Shown piece after piece: positions 56,957 through 64,000 of a stretch of DNA of 64,000 nucleotides (the stretch's first letter is position 1; every line of letters starts with the position of its first letter). Under the pieces are notes generated by a model that was given only the letters and a program-made list of their open reading frames with translations, did no database searches and had not been told where the DNA came from. The stretch is from positions 46,125-110,124 of the forward strand of contig NZ_NSGH01000009.1 in NCBI RefSeq assembly GCF_002295105.1, in the 5' to 3' direction. Position numbers and translations under genes: made by a program. This DNA comes from Salimicrobium humidisoli (lineage in GTDB: Bacteria; Bacillota; Bacilli; Bacillales; Halobacillaceae).

Positions 56957-58267
56957 ATGTACGACGTAATTGGTATTGGAATCGGACCTTACAATCTCGG
57001 GATGGCCGGGCTCATAGATCAGACGAATGAAGTGGAGGGGATCTTTTTTGATGACACTCCGAAGTTCGAATGGCACCCCGGCATGCTCGTGGAAAAGATG
57101 GATTTACAGGTTCCGTTCATGGCGGATCTGGCTACATTCGCTGACCCTAAAAGCCCTTATACGTTCATGAACTATCTGTATGAAAACAACAGATTATTTC
57201 CTTTTTACCTGTATCAGAATTTCAAAATCCCCCGTCAGGAATACAACGATTATTTGCAATGGGCGGCCGATCGCCTCGATAACCTGTATTTTGGGCACGT
57301 GGTAGTTGATGTTCTGGATCACGAGGAGGAAGAGTATTACACCGTTCAGGTGGAGGATAAAATGACGGGTGAACTCAAGAAATATGAGACGAAACACGTT
57401 TTAATGGGGACGGGAACGAAGCCGCTCGCATTCAAGGGGACGGAAGAACTCCCGCGGGAAGACGTCCTTCATTCCAGCCGTTATCTGTTTGAAAAAGATC
57501 AGCTTCTCCGCTCCCAGGACGTGACGGTGATCGGCTCGGGGCAGAGTGCTCTCGAAATCTTCCTCGACCTGTTGGAGGAACAGGAGCGGCAGGATATGCG
57601 GATAACGCTTCTTACAAGGTCCGGGGGTCTATTCCAGCTCGATCAGGCGAAATTTGCCCAGGAGATGTTCACCCCCGAATACATCGATTACTTCCATAGT
57701 TTAAGTGAAGAGAAACGTCTGGAAGCCCTCGATACTCTTAAACCTCTGCGTAAGGGCATCGACCCCGACACCCTCATCCGCCTGTATACGAAACTGTATC
57801 ACCGGACTGCAGGAGGAGGGGAGAGCGGTATCTTCATTCAGCCGATGACGGAAGTGAACAATATCACTTACGACAACGGAAGGTATCATCTCGACTGTTA
57901 TCAGTGGCAGGAAGAAGAACAATACGTGCATTCGACGAAAAAAGTCGTGCTCGCGACCGGGTATGAACCTCATTTTCCCAAGTGGTTCATGCAGAATTTC
58001 AAAGATAAAATCGAGTGGGAAGGCGAGATGCAGTACAAAGTGACGAGAGACTATAAACTCGTCTTCAATGAAGAACGATCTCACCACTTCTTCACAGCTA
58101 CCGGCCTTACCCATTCCCATGGAACCGGAGCGACCAACCTTGGACTCGCCGTGCACAGAAATATACACATTTTGAATGCCATAGCAGGCAAGGAAATCTA
58201 TAGAAACCAGGAGAATCCGGCTTTTCAGACGTTTTCCGTGAAAGAACGGAAGCGGGGTCAGGTTTAA
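56957..58267 (+). CDS. Lysine/ornithine N-monooxygenase family protein (SidA/IucD/PvdA)
   Basis: This 436-residue flavoprotein belongs to the NADPH-dependent amine N-hydroxylases of siderophore synthesis (lysine N6- or ornithine N5-). It shows the FAD motif DVIGIGIGPYNLG at the N-terminus, the NADPH motif VTVIGSGQSALE, and the late THGTGATNLGLAVHRN. I start at the ATG at 56957, following AAAGGGGG; a longer frame starts at 56918. No siderophore synthetase is adjacent and no Fur box is seen. It may belong to a hydroxamate pathway elsewhere. Confidence 0.85.
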   Translation: MYDVIGIGIGPYNLGMAGLIDQTNEVEGIFFDDTPKFEWHPGMLVEKMDLQVPFMADLATFADPKSPYTFMNYLYENNRLFPFYLYQNFKIPRQEYNDYLQWAADRLDNLYFGHVVVDVLDHEEEEYYTVQVEDKMTGELKKYETKHVLMGTGTKPLAFKGTEELPREDVLHSSRYLFEKDQLLRSQDVTVIGSGQSALEIFLDLLEEQERQDMRITLLTRSGGLFQLDQAKFAQEMFTPEYIDYFHSLSEEKRLEALDTLKPLRKGIDPDTLIRLYTKLYHRTAGGGESGIFIQPMTEVNNITYDNGRYHLDCYQWQEEEQYVHSTKKVVLATGYEPHFPKWFMQNFKDKIEWEGEMQYKVTRDYKLVFNEERSHHFFTATGLTHSHGTGATNLGLAVHRNIHILNAIAGKEIYRNQENPAFQTFSVKERKRGQV

Positions 58268-58286
58268 TATCGTGTGTACCGGGAAA
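58262..58286 (+). promoter_or_regulatory. Sigma-B-type promoter of the DJ-1/YfkM-like gene
   Basis: GTTTAA (58262-58267), 13 nt and GGGAAA (58281-58286) fit the sigma-B pattern exactly at both elements, starting at the stop of the preceding gene. Confidence 0.7.
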
Positions 58287-58328
58287 CATTAACAGTGGAA
58301 ACAATCTTACAAAGGAGATGAAAACACA

Positions 58329-58844
58329 ATGAGTAAAATAGCATGTGTAATCACCGATATGTTTGAAGATGTAGAGTTCACTCAGCCGGTCAACGCTTTG
58401 AAAAAAGAAGGCCACGAAGTGACGAATATAGAATGGGAAGCCGGAAAAGAAGTGACAGGAAAACAGGGAGAGGCGAAAGTTGCAATAGATAAATCCATTG
58501 ATGAAGTGAACCCCGGCGATTTCGATGCGCTGTTCATTCCGGGAGGTTTCTCTCCGGATCAGCTCCGTGCGGACGATAATTTCGTGAAGTTCGCCAAGTA
58601 TTTCATGGATAATGAGAAGCCGGTCTTTGCAATATGCCACGGACCACAGCTTCTGATCACTGCGAAAAGTCTGGAAGGACGTCACGCGACAGGCTTCAAA
58701 TCCATTCAGGTGGATATGGAGTACGCCGGTGCGACCGTTCAGGACAAGGAAGTAGTCGTATGCCAGGATCAGCTGGTGACGAGCCGTCAGCCTGATGATA
58801 TCCCGGCATTCAATAAAGAAATGACCCGCATCCTCAGTAAATAA
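58329..58844 (+). CDS. DJ-1/PfpI family protein (general stress protein 18, YfkM-like)
   Basis: This 171-residue protein has the DJ-1/PfpI fold, with the nucleophile Cys in FAICHGPQLLI. It resembles B. subtilis YfkM, a sigma-B-dependent general stress protein; family members are reported glyoxalases, deglycases or proteases. The sigma-B-type promoter just upstream fits. The ATG at 58329 has AAAGGAG. It is followed by a strong terminator. Confidence 0.9.
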   Translation: MSKIACVITDMFEDVEFTQPVNALKKEGHEVTNIEWEAGKEVTGKQGEAKVAIDKSIDEVNPGDFDALFIPGGFSPDQLRADDNFVKFAKYFMDNEKPVFAICHGPQLLITAKSLEGRHATGFKSIQVDMEYAGATVQDKEVVVCQDQLVTSRQPDDIPAFNKEMTRILSK

Positions 58845-58854
58845 AAGGACAGAA

Positions 58855-58885
58855 GCCCCCGCTTTCATAAGCGGGGGTTTTCTTT
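58855..58885 (+). terminator. Terminator of the DJ-1 gene
   Basis: AAGCCCCCGCTT pairs with AAGCGGGGGTTTT around TCAT, with a T-rich tail. Confidence 0.92.
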
Positions 58886-58976
58886 CGGGAAAACGTCCGA
58901 AAGCCCGTGCTTTTAATATTTTCAAAAAATTGCTATGATTAGTAGTACGAAAAAGCGAGGAAGTGGAGGGGTGAAA

Positions 58977-59735
58977 ATGATTGTCCGGGAATATAAGGAA
59001 GGGTTTGTTATGATTCGTCAGCATGATCATGCGCTTATCTCAGGAGAGATGGCACGTCAGTGGAAAAATGATTTCCTGCTGACTTCAAGAATCCGATCGG
59101 AAGCGGACTGGGCGGTAGAGGTCCATGACAGGGCGTGGATCCCTCTTGATGAGAAGCCGCTGTGGAACAAAGAGAAGGGGCGGCCTTTCACCTTCGTCGA
59201 TTACCCTCTGGAAGAGAAACTGGCGGCCTATCGAAGCGGCATCGAGAAGACAGCGGAGCAATCTCCGTATGCCGGAGTGCTGACGAGTATGCATTACCAG
59301 TCCTTCTTCGAAAATGACCGGGACGACCCCCACACCGTCGAATTTTATAAAGAGCAGAAGGAAGTACAGGAAAAACTGCTCAATGAAATGAAAGTGGAAG
59401 TGCCGGCGGAATTACGTCATCTTCATTTTGAAAGGCTTCAGTTTTGCGATAATCTCTCTCTGTATATATGTATGAATGAGCCGGGGGCCTCCAAAGAAAA
59501 TGAAGTGCCATGGTTCAGAGACGGTTTCCCGCAGAAGTTCGACATCGCTCCGGGCGGGATTTATCCGGAGTGGAAGAATGAAGCTGCCGTTCTTCTTACC
59601 CCTTTTCCTTTCGCGGAGGAATGGACCGTTTCCGTACCGTACCGTTTCGTAACGAAGGAGAAAATCGATGAGGCGGGTCTTGAGAAAGCTTATCATGAAG
59701 CGGAAGAAAAGAACTATTTCGTAACTTTCGATTAA
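58977..59735 (+). CDS. DUF3891 family protein
   Basis: This 252-residue protein belongs to DUF3891, a family of unknown function found in Bacillales. It starts MIVREYKEGFVMIRQHDHAL and has conserved stretches such as SGEMARQWKND, YAGVLTSMHYQSFF, and DNLSLYICMNEPG; the His/Asp-rich pattern suggests an HD-like metal fold, but that is only an impression. I chose the ATG at 58977, following GGAGGGG. It precedes tadA by 12 nt and may be cotranscribed. Confidence 0.82.
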   Translation: MIVREYKEGFVMIRQHDHALISGEMARQWKNDFLLTSRIRSEADWAVEVHDRAWIPLDEKPLWNKEKGRPFTFVDYPLEEKLAAYRSGIEKTAEQSPYAGVLTSMHYQSFFENDRDDPHTVEFYKEQKEVQEKLLNEMKVEVPAELRHLHFERLQFCDNLSLYICMNEPGASKENEVPWFRDGFPQKFDIAPGGIYPEWKNEAAVLLTPFPFAEEWTVSVPYRFVTKEKIDEAGLEKAYHEAEEKNYFVTFD

Positions 59736-59747
59736 GGACGTGGACGT

Positions 59748-60215
59748 ATGGAAAGCGACCGGTATTATATGAAGAAAGCCATCGAGGAAGCGGAGAAAGC
59801 AGAGGCGCTCGGAGAGGTTCCGATAGGAGCTGTCCTCGTCCACGAAGGTGAAGTGATAGCCCGGGGACATAACTTGAGAGAAACTACACAAAAAACGTCC
59901 TCTCACGCCGAGTGTATTACGATCGATCGCGCCAATGATTTTATAGGAAGCTGGAGACTCGAGGAGTGCACGCTGTACGTAACACTCGAACCATGTCCGA
60001 TGTGTGCCGGAGCGATTCTCCAGTCCCGCATTCCTGTACTCGTGTACGGGGCTTACGACCGGAAAGCAGGATGTGCCGGGACGCTTATGAACCTTCTGGA
60101 CGACGATCGTTTTAACCACCGTACAGCCATCCGTGCCGGAGTGATGGAAGAGGAGTGCGGAGAGATGCTTTCCTCTTTTTTCAGAAGGATAAGGAAAAAA
60201 AGAAAAGACAAATAG
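59748..60215 (+). CDS. tadA: tRNA-specific adenosine deaminase TadA
   Basis: TadA (155 residues) converts A34 of tRNA-Arg(ACG) to inosine. The zinc-binding and catalytic motifs are HAE in SSHAECITID and PCPMC in LEPCPMCAGAI; the start DRYYMKKAIEEAEKAEALGEV is typical. The ATG at 59748 is preceded by GGACG. In Bacillus tadA (yaaJ) lies upstream of the SRP RNA and dnaX, the same order as here. Confidence 0.95.
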   Translation: MESDRYYMKKAIEEAEKAEALGEVPIGAVLVHEGEVIARGHNLRETTQKTSSHAECITIDRANDFIGSWRLEECTLYVTLEPCPMCAGAILQSRIPVLVYGAYDRKAGCAGTLMNLLDDDRFNHRTAIRAGVMEEECGEMLSSFFRRIRKKRKDK

Positions 60216-60222
60216 CTATCTG

Positions 60223-60251
60223 TTGCAATTTCGGAGATGAGGTTATATAAT
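60223..60251 (+). promoter_or_regulatory. Promoter of the SRP RNA
   Basis: TTGCAA (60223-60228) and TATAAT (60246-60251) are spaced by 17 nt, just before the RNA start. Confidence 0.85.
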
Positions 60252-60257
60252 TACGAT

Positions 60258-60527
60258 TGTCGTGCTAAGCGGGGAGGTAGCGGTGCCCTGCACTCGCAAG
60301 CCGCTAGAGCGAGGCTGAATTCCTGCTCGAGGTGACAAAGTTTCAAGGTCTGCCTCACAAAAGCAGTGTTGACATCCAGGTCCTGCGCAATGAGAAGCAG
60401 TGAACCCTGTCAGGTCCGGAAGGAAGCAGCAGTAAGCTGTGCCTCTCGTGTGCCGCGGGAGTGCCTGGATCGAGCTGTGATTGTGAGTAACGCTTGGGGT
60501 TCTGTCATCGACAGCAGGTGCACGGCA
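60258..60527 (+). ncRNA. scr: Signal recognition particle RNA (scRNA, large Bacillus type)
   Basis: This is the 270-nt SRP RNA, with an Alu domain at its ends. The 5' TGTCGTGC pairs with the 3' GCACGGCA, the GGGGAGGTAGCGGTGCCCTG start is as in B. subtilis scRNA, and the Ffh-binding S domain has GTCAGGTCCGGAAGGAAGCAGC (near 60410). With Ffh it targets membrane and secreted proteins. It lies between tadA and dnaX. Confidence 0.97.
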
Positions 60528-60540
60528 TTACATAAAACAG

Positions 60541-60577
60541 AAAGTCGTTATGGCGAAGAGCCATAGCGGCTTTTTTT
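60541..60577 (+). terminator. SRP RNA terminator
   Basis: AAGTCGTTATGGC pairs with GCCATAGCGGCTT, followed by T7. Confidence 0.9.
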
Positions 60578-60684
60578 CTCTCAGGGGTTTTAAAGTTTTT
60601 GCAGAGAGACAGAGGTGGAACTTCACAGGGAGGGTCCGTTTTCGCTATAATAAGAAGTAAGACTAACAAAGGGGAACATCGACT

Positions 60685-62376
60685 ATGAGCTATCAGGCCC
60701 TATATCGGGTGTGGCGCCCTACCCTGTTCAGGGATGTGGTGGGACAGACACACATTACACGTACTTTGCAAAACGCAATCGCCCAGCAGAAATTTTCACA
60801 CGCCTATCTGTTCTCCGGCCCTCGTGGTACCGGGAAGACGAGTGCTGCGAAAATTTTCGCAAAAACGGTCAACTGTGAACAGGGACCGACGAAAGAACCC
60901 TGTAACGCCTGCAGCGCATGTCTCGGTATCCAGGACGGTTCCATATCGGACGTTATCGAAATAGACGCAGCTTCAAACAATGGAGTGGAGCAGATCCGTG
61001 ATATCAGGGATAAAGTCAAATACGCTCCCACTTCCGTCTCCTACAAAGTCTACATTATCGATGAGGTGCACATGCTTTCCATCGGGGCTTTCAACGCCCT
61101 TTTGAAGACGCTTGAGGAACCTCCTTCACACGTAGTTTTCATTCTGGCGACGACGGAGCCTCACAAAATACCTCTGACGATCATATCCCGCTGTCAGCGT
61201 TTCGATTTTAAACGTATTTCGCAGACAGTTATGGTGGAGCGGATGGCTTCCATTACGGAAGAAGAGGATCTTGCAGTGGACAGGGAAGCTCTCGAAATCG
61301 TAGCTTTGAGTGCAGAGGGCGGAATGAGGGATGCTCTCAGTCTGCTGGACCAGGCGGTTTCCTACAGTGAAGAGACCGTAGGTACGGAAGATGTACTGGC
61401 CGTTACCGGATCCATCTCCCAGCAGCAGCTGGCTGCTCTTTTGCGTTACGTACATGCAGGGGAAGTAAAGGAAGCACTCGAAACGGTGGATGCACTTATT
61501 CAGGAAGGGAAAGATCCGGGGCGTTTCGTTTTCGATCTGATCTATTATCTCCGGGATCTGCTTATGTACAAGAGTGCGCCGGGACTTGAACAGCATCTGG
61601 AGAGAGCGGTGCCGGATGAAGGCTTCCGGACTCTCTCCGGGGAGCTTCAGCCGGAATGGATTCAGGGTGCAATCCGCTCTTTGAACCAGTGTCAGCAGGA
61701 GATGAAGTGGACGACGAGCCCTAAGGTGTTCATAGAGATCGCTCTTTTGAATATTGCAGACCAGAAATCGGGAGCTCCCGCAGGGGGAGATACGGAGATG
61801 GTGGATAAACTCTCCCGCAAAATCGATATGCTGGAGAAGAAACTCATGAAGATGGAAGAAAATCCACCTGCGGTCGCAGCTTCCCAGCAGGCGCCGGCCC
61901 CGGAAAAGCGGACGCCCTCCAGGGGAGCCAAAAACAATTATCAGGTTCCTTATGAGAAGATAAACCGTACGCTCCATGAAGCTTCCAAAGAAGCGATTAC
62001 CGGTGTGAAGGAAGTGTGGGGCGAGTTCATGGAAGCATTGAAGAAGAGAAATGCGCCCGCTCATGCGACACTGTTGAACAGTAAACCGAGGGCCGCTTCC
62101 GGAAGCTCACTCGTTCTCGCTTTCCGTTACGATATCCATTGTTCCTTAGCGCTCGATCATAAAGCGACTATCGAGCCTCTGCTTGAGGAATTCACCGGGA
62201 AACCGCTGGTGATTATCCCCGTGCCGGAACCGAAGTGGCAGCAACTGCGTGAGGAGTACGTACAGAAACAGAGAGACGAAGCTCCGGAAGAAGAGAAAAA
62301 TGCAGATACAGAAGACGATTTCATCTCAGAAGCGAAAAAATTAGCCGGTGATGATATAATTGAAATTCACGATTAA
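60685..62376 (+). CDS. dnaX: DNA polymerase III subunits gamma and tau
   Basis: DnaX (563 residues) is the clamp-loader motor and organiser of the replisome. The AAA+ domain has Walker A GPRGTGKTSAAKIFA, a four-Cys zinc module in CEQGPTKEPCNACSAC, the VYIIDEVHMLS Walker B and the SRCQRF arginine finger. The tail after about residue 370 is Pro/Ala-rich and binds polymerase. The ATG at 60685 follows AAAGGGG. It starts the dnaX-ebfC-recR operon. Confidence 0.97.
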   Translation: MSYQALYRVWRPTLFRDVVGQTHITRTLQNAIAQQKFSHAYLFSGPRGTGKTSAAKIFAKTVNCEQGPTKEPCNACSACLGIQDGSISDVIEIDAASNNGVEQIRDIRDKVKYAPTSVSYKVYIIDEVHMLSIGAFNALLKTLEEPPSHVVFILATTEPHKIPLTIISRCQRFDFKRISQTVMVERMASITEEEDLAVDREALEIVALSAEGGMRDALSLLDQAVSYSEETVGTEDVLAVTGSISQQQLAALLRYVHAGEVKEALETVDALIQEGKDPGRFVFDLIYYLRDLLMYKSAPGLEQHLERAVPDEGFRTLSGELQPEWIQGAIRSLNQCQQEMKWTTSPKVFIEIALLNIADQKSGAPAGGDTEMVDKLSRKIDMLEKKLMKMEENPPAVAASQQAPAPEKRTPSRGAKNNYQVPYEKINRTLHEASKEAITGVKEVWGEFMEALKKRNAPAHATLLNSKPRAASGSSLVLAFRYDIHCSLALDHKATIEPLLEEFTGKPLVIIPVPEPKWQQLREEYVQKQRDEAPEEEKNADTEDDFISEAKKLAGDDIIEIHD

Positions 62377-62394
62377 ACTTTAGGAGGAATTCAT

Positions 62395-62715
62395 ATGCGT
62401 GGTGGCGGAAACATGAATAATATGATGAAACAGATGCAGAAAATGCAGAAGAAAATGATGAAAGCACAGGAAGAACTTTATGAAATGACGTTCGAAGCTA
62501 CAGCGGGCGGCGGAATGATTAAAGTGGAAGCGAACGGGAAAAAGGAAATCACCAATGTGGAAATAGATGAAGAAGCAGTCGATCCGGATGATGTGGAAAT
62601 GCTTCAGGATCTGATCATCGCAGCTACGAACGACGTATTGAAACAGGTGGACGATAAGACGAATGATACGATGGGTGAGTTTACGAAAGGCATGCCTGGT
62701 GGAGGAATGTTTTAG
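62395..62715 (+). CDS. yaaK: Nucleoid-associated protein YaaK (YbaB/EbfC family)
   Basis: This 106-residue DNA-binding protein starts with a Met-rich helix ([16 protein letters not shown]) and has the family core [21 protein letters not shown] and [15 protein letters not shown]. It forms dimers that bind DNA. The ATG at 62395 follows TAGGAGG. Its stop shares a base with the recR start, so recR is coupled. Confidence 0.94.
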   Translation: MRGGGNMNNMMKQMQKMQKKMMKAQEELYEMTFEATAGGGMIKVEANGKKEITNVEIDEEAVDPDDVEMLQDLIIAATNDVLKQVDDKTNDTMGEFTKGMPGGGMF

Positions 62716-63311
62716 TGTATTATCCAGAACCGATTTCAAAGCTGATCGACAGCTTTACTAAATTGCCAGGGATCGGTCCTAAAACGGCGGTCCGTCTGGC
62801 TTTTTATGTTTTAGAGATGGAAGAGGACGACGTCCTGGAGTTCGGTAAAGCGCTTGTGAATGCGAAAAGGGAACTGACCCACTGTACCAATTGCGGACAC
62901 ATTACGGATCAGGATCCCTGTTCCATCTGCCAGGACGAGTCGAGAGACAGTACGCTTATCTGCGTAGTCCAGGACCCGAAAGACGTCATTGCTATGGAAA
63001 AGATGAAAGAGTTCAGTGGAAAGTATCACGTGCTCCATGGTGCCATCTCCCCGATGGACGGGATAGGTCCTGAAGATATCAACGTTGAAAGCTTAATTAA
63101 GCGTCTGAAAGATGAAGGTGTGGAAGAACTCATCATTGCCACCAACCCGAACGTGGAAGGGGAGGCTACGGCTATGTACATTTCACGTCTCGTGAAGCCG
63201 GCCGGAATCCGGACGACCCGTATAGCCCATGGGCTGCCGGTCGGCGGGGACCTCGAATACGCGGACGAAGTTACTCTTTCCAAAGCGATGGAAGGAAGAC
63301 GGGAGCTCTGA
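62715..63311 (+). CDS. recR: Recombination protein RecR
   Basis: RecR (198 residues) works with RecO (and RecF) to load RecA. It has an N-terminal helix-hairpin-helix ([18 protein letters not shown]), a zinc finger ([16 protein letters not shown]) and a Toprim domain ([14 protein letters not shown]). The start is a GTG at 62715, overlapping the yaaK stop by one base. It is followed 16 nt later by yaaL. Confidence 0.96.
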   Translation: MYYPEPISKLIDSFTKLPGIGPKTAVRLAFYVLEMEEDDVLEFGKALVNAKRELTHCTNCGHITDQDPCSICQDESRDSTLICVVQDPKDVIAMEKMKEFSGKYHVLHGAISPMDGIGPEDINVESLIKRLKDEGVEELIIATNPNVEGEATAMYISRLVKPAGIRTTRIAHGLPVGGDLEYADEVTLSKAMEGRREL

Positions 63312-63327
63312 GAGTGAGGGGTGCCTT

Positions 63328-63537
63328 ATGTTTAATAGGAAGAGAAAGAGAAAACGGGAAGAGAAACGGTTAATTGAGAGTATTGGACGTGCCCACAGGG
63401 AATGGAGCGAACTTGCCCGTCTGATGGAGCACAACTTTCATGCGAGTGAGGAAGAATATCGTCAGATCACCGTGGCGAAAGCTAAATATTTCTATTTACT
63501 CAGGGAGGCACGGGAGAGAGAGATCAATGTTCTTTGA
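63328..63537 (+). CDS. yaaL: DUF2508 family protein YaaL
   Basis: This 69-residue, highly charged helical protein of DUF2508 is conserved after recR in Bacillus. The N-terminus is very basic (FNRKRKRKREEKRLIESI). The function is unknown. I chose the ATG at 63328, preceded by GAGGGGTG. It is followed by a terminator and the rRNA promoter region. Confidence 0.88.
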   Translation: MFNRKRKRKREEKRLIESIGRAHREWSELARLMEHNFHASEEEYRQITVAKAKYFYLLREAREREINVL

Positions 63538-63613
63538 ACTGTGAAGTCCGTGCTGCTTCAAAAGATCTCCTCCCCGGCTGTATCTTGTAGAAGAGAAACG
63601 GCCATCCCTCTTT

Positions 63614-63640
63614 TAAAAAACTGCGATTTCTGCGGTTTTT
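63614..63640 (+). terminator. Terminator upstream of the rRNA operon
   Basis: AAAAACTGC pairs with GCGGTTTTT around GATTTCT, followed by more T residues. Confidence 0.75.
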
Positions 63641-63661
63641 TTATTTTTTTCAACATAACTC

Positions 63662-63690
63662 TTGTAATGTTAGAAACAAGGTGTTATATT
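63662..63690 (+). promoter_or_regulatory. rRNA operon promoter P1
   Basis: TTGTAA (63662-63667) and TATATT (63685-63690) are 17 nt apart. Confidence 0.7.
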
Positions 63691-63756
63691 ATTACCTGTC
63701 GCATTAAGAAAGCCGGAAACGGCAAGCAGTGCGAAATTAAAAAATATATAAAGTTG

Positions 63757-63785
63757 TTGACGGGAAACCCTCAGCATGATATATT
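63757..63785 (+). promoter_or_regulatory. rRNA operon promoter P2
   Basis: TTGACG (63757-63762) and TATATT (63780-63785) are 17 nt apart. A boxA-like GGATCTTTGAAAACTGAACA follows near 63822. Confidence 0.8.
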
Positions 63786-63897
63786 AATTAAGTCGCTGTT
63801 TTGAGGCGACGTTGTAATGGATCTTTGAAAACTGAACAATGTTTTATGCCATGCGTCAATTTTTTTGAACGAATTATGATTGAGCTAATCAATCTCT

Positions 63898-64000
63898 TTT
63901 ATGGAGAGTTTGATCCTGGCTCAGGACGAACGCTGGCGGCGTGCCTAATACATGCAAGTCGAGCGCGGGAAGCGAGCTGAAGCCCTTCGGGGCGGACGCT
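63898..64000 (+). rRNA. 16S ribosomal RNA (5' end, truncated by window)
   Basis: The conserved 16S start GAGTTTGATCCTGGCTCAG and GAACGCTGGCGGCGTGCCTA are present. Only about 100 nt, including part of V1, lie in the window. The operon continues rightward, away from the origin. Confidence 0.98.

Overview
This 64 kb window is the chromosomal replication-origin region of a low-to-mid G+C Firmicute of the family Bacillaceae. The evidence is the gene order rpmH-dnaA-dnaN-yaaA-recF-remB-gyrB-gyrA, a spoIIIJ/jag pair, noc beside soj/spo0J, a long Bacillus-type SRP RNA, a serS T-box, and the start of a 16S rRNA whose conserved 5' region is Bacillus-like. Acidic proteins and roughly 50% G+C by eye suggest a halophilic or alkaliphilic genus, but I cannot name the species.

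Left arm (1-24.9 kb, mostly minus strand, pointing away from the origin). A peptide-binding lipoprotein and a YczE-like membrane protein are followed by a YceI gene whose promoter carries two MhqR-like operators. Next come rpsF-ssb-rpsR with an S6:S18-type leader, ychF, a DUF951 protein, a MscS channel, a DUF554 protein, and spo0J-soj-noc. In B. subtilis noc adjoins rsmG (gidB). Here about 8 kb separates them: a dipeptidase, ddl, aroD, aroK, a GNAT, an SDR dehydrogenase, an endonuclease VIII-like glycosylase and a Zn alcohol dehydrogenase. Then follow rsmG-mnmG-mnmE, jag-spoIIIJ, rnpA and rpmH. Two intergenic arrays of palindromic repeats (about 123-bp and 52-bp units) lie in this arm.

Origin (24.9-27.0 kb). 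DnaA boxes cluster upstream of dnaA. A second cluster between dnaA and dnaN is followed by DnaA-trios and an AT-rich unwinding element, so the origin is bipartite as in B. subtilis. parS sites (one perfect, two with one mismatch) and Noc-binding palindromes (one perfect, two with one mismatch) are spread over the window.

Right arm (27-64 kb, mostly plus strand). The dnaN-to-gyrA block is followed by a degenerate HD-GYP protein, guaB, dacA, pdxST, T-box-serS and tRNA-Ser. An accessory stretch follows: an RsbQ-like hydrolase, a MarR regulator, a Fur-controlled YclNOPQ-type siderophore importer, dck-dgk, tRNA-Arg, a secreted DUF3862-like tandem-repeat protein, a lipoprotein hydrolase, a LexA-controlled Y-family polymerase with a Noc site in its leader, an M50-like membrane protease, an EamA transporter, acsA with a cre site, an orphan siderophore-type N-hydroxylase, and a DJ-1/YfkM stress protein with a sigma-B-type promoter. 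The window ends with tadA, SRP RNA, dnaX-ebfC-recR-yaaL, and two promoters feeding a truncated 16S rRNA.

I see no CRISPR array, prophage or insertion sequence. The least explained signals are the MhqR-type control of YceI, the two hairpin-repeat arrays, the Noc palindrome in the SOS polymerase leader, the hairpin pair between rpmH and rnpA, and the HD-GYP protein lacking its HD histidine.
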